Shown: positions 11,673 through 12,271 of the stretch, piece by piece
Layout of the letters: the number at the start of each line of letters is the position of its first letter
Numbering within the stretch: position 1 is the first letter of the stretch
Assembly (NCBI GenBank): GCA_913009915.1
Contig: CAJVYZ010000023.1
Location: 1 to 12,271, forward strand
Direction: 5' to 3'
Length of the DNA stretch: 12,271 nucleotides
Origin: an uncultured Gemmatimonadota bacterium
GTDB taxonomy: Bacteria; Gemmatimonadota; Gemmatimonadetes; Gemmatimonadales; GWC2-71-9
Notes under the pieces: model-generated
What the model was told of the DNA's origin: nothing
Database searches by the model: none
What the model saw: only the letters and a program-made list of their open reading frames with translations
Made by a program: the position numbers and the translations under genes

Positions 11673-12271
<599 letters not shown>

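Overview
This is a GC-rich bacterial window (roughly 60% GC by eye). It combines a copper/heavy-metal handling island on the left two thirds with anaerobic or nitrogen/carbon metabolism on the right. The gene mix (a Cu-type P1B ATPase with YHS and metal-binding N-terminal domains, DUF411, DUF2933 and DUF5676 proteins, a Spy/CpxP-like protein, glutamate dehydrogenase and a NifJ-type pyruvate:ferredoxin oxidoreductase) suits an environmental, metal-exposed proteobacterium with a low-oxygen metabolism. Lineage cannot be fixed from the window, and no RNA gene, transposase or CRISPR array was seen.

Layout. Positions 105-573 (minus) hold two small overlapping membrane-protein genes (His-rich DUF2933-like, then DUF5676). 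Divergent from them is a patatin-like phospholipase (931-1833, plus). A Met-rich Spy/CpxP-like periplasmic protein follows (2158-2821, apparently frameshifted at a run of six G), directly abutting a geranylgeranyl-reductase-family flavoprotein (2823-4055). Convergent to these are a DUF411 secreted metal-binding protein (4232-4696, minus) and the 822-residue copper ATPase (4957-7425, minus). Divergent from the ATPase is a plus-strand run: a double-HMA-fold metallochaperone-like protein (8024-8491), a one-TM protein (8532-8777) and two very small membrane proteins sharing an ATGA overlap (8852-9016, 9013-9183). A minus-strand operon then reads YHS protein, an unrecognised 175-residue protein and glutamate dehydrogenase (11222 down to 9266), each junction being a 4-base GTGA overlap. 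The window ends inside nifJ (11676 onward, plus).

How it may work together. The ATPase would export Cu(I). The HMA protein, DUF411, the Met-rich Spy-like protein and the His- or Cys-rich small membrane proteins would bind metal on either side of the membrane. The phospholipase and the isoprenoid/quinone-type reductase add a possible lipid or membrane-repair arm.

The most striking non-coding signal is a 14-bp dyad, GGGGSATNTSCCCC. It occurs four times (793, 1934, 4905, 7862), each time in a different intergenic region of the metal island, with a degenerate fifth copy at 7666. I found no copy matching the consensus inside genes or in the right-hand metabolic part. It is a candidate operator of an undescribed metal regulon whose regulator lies outside the window.
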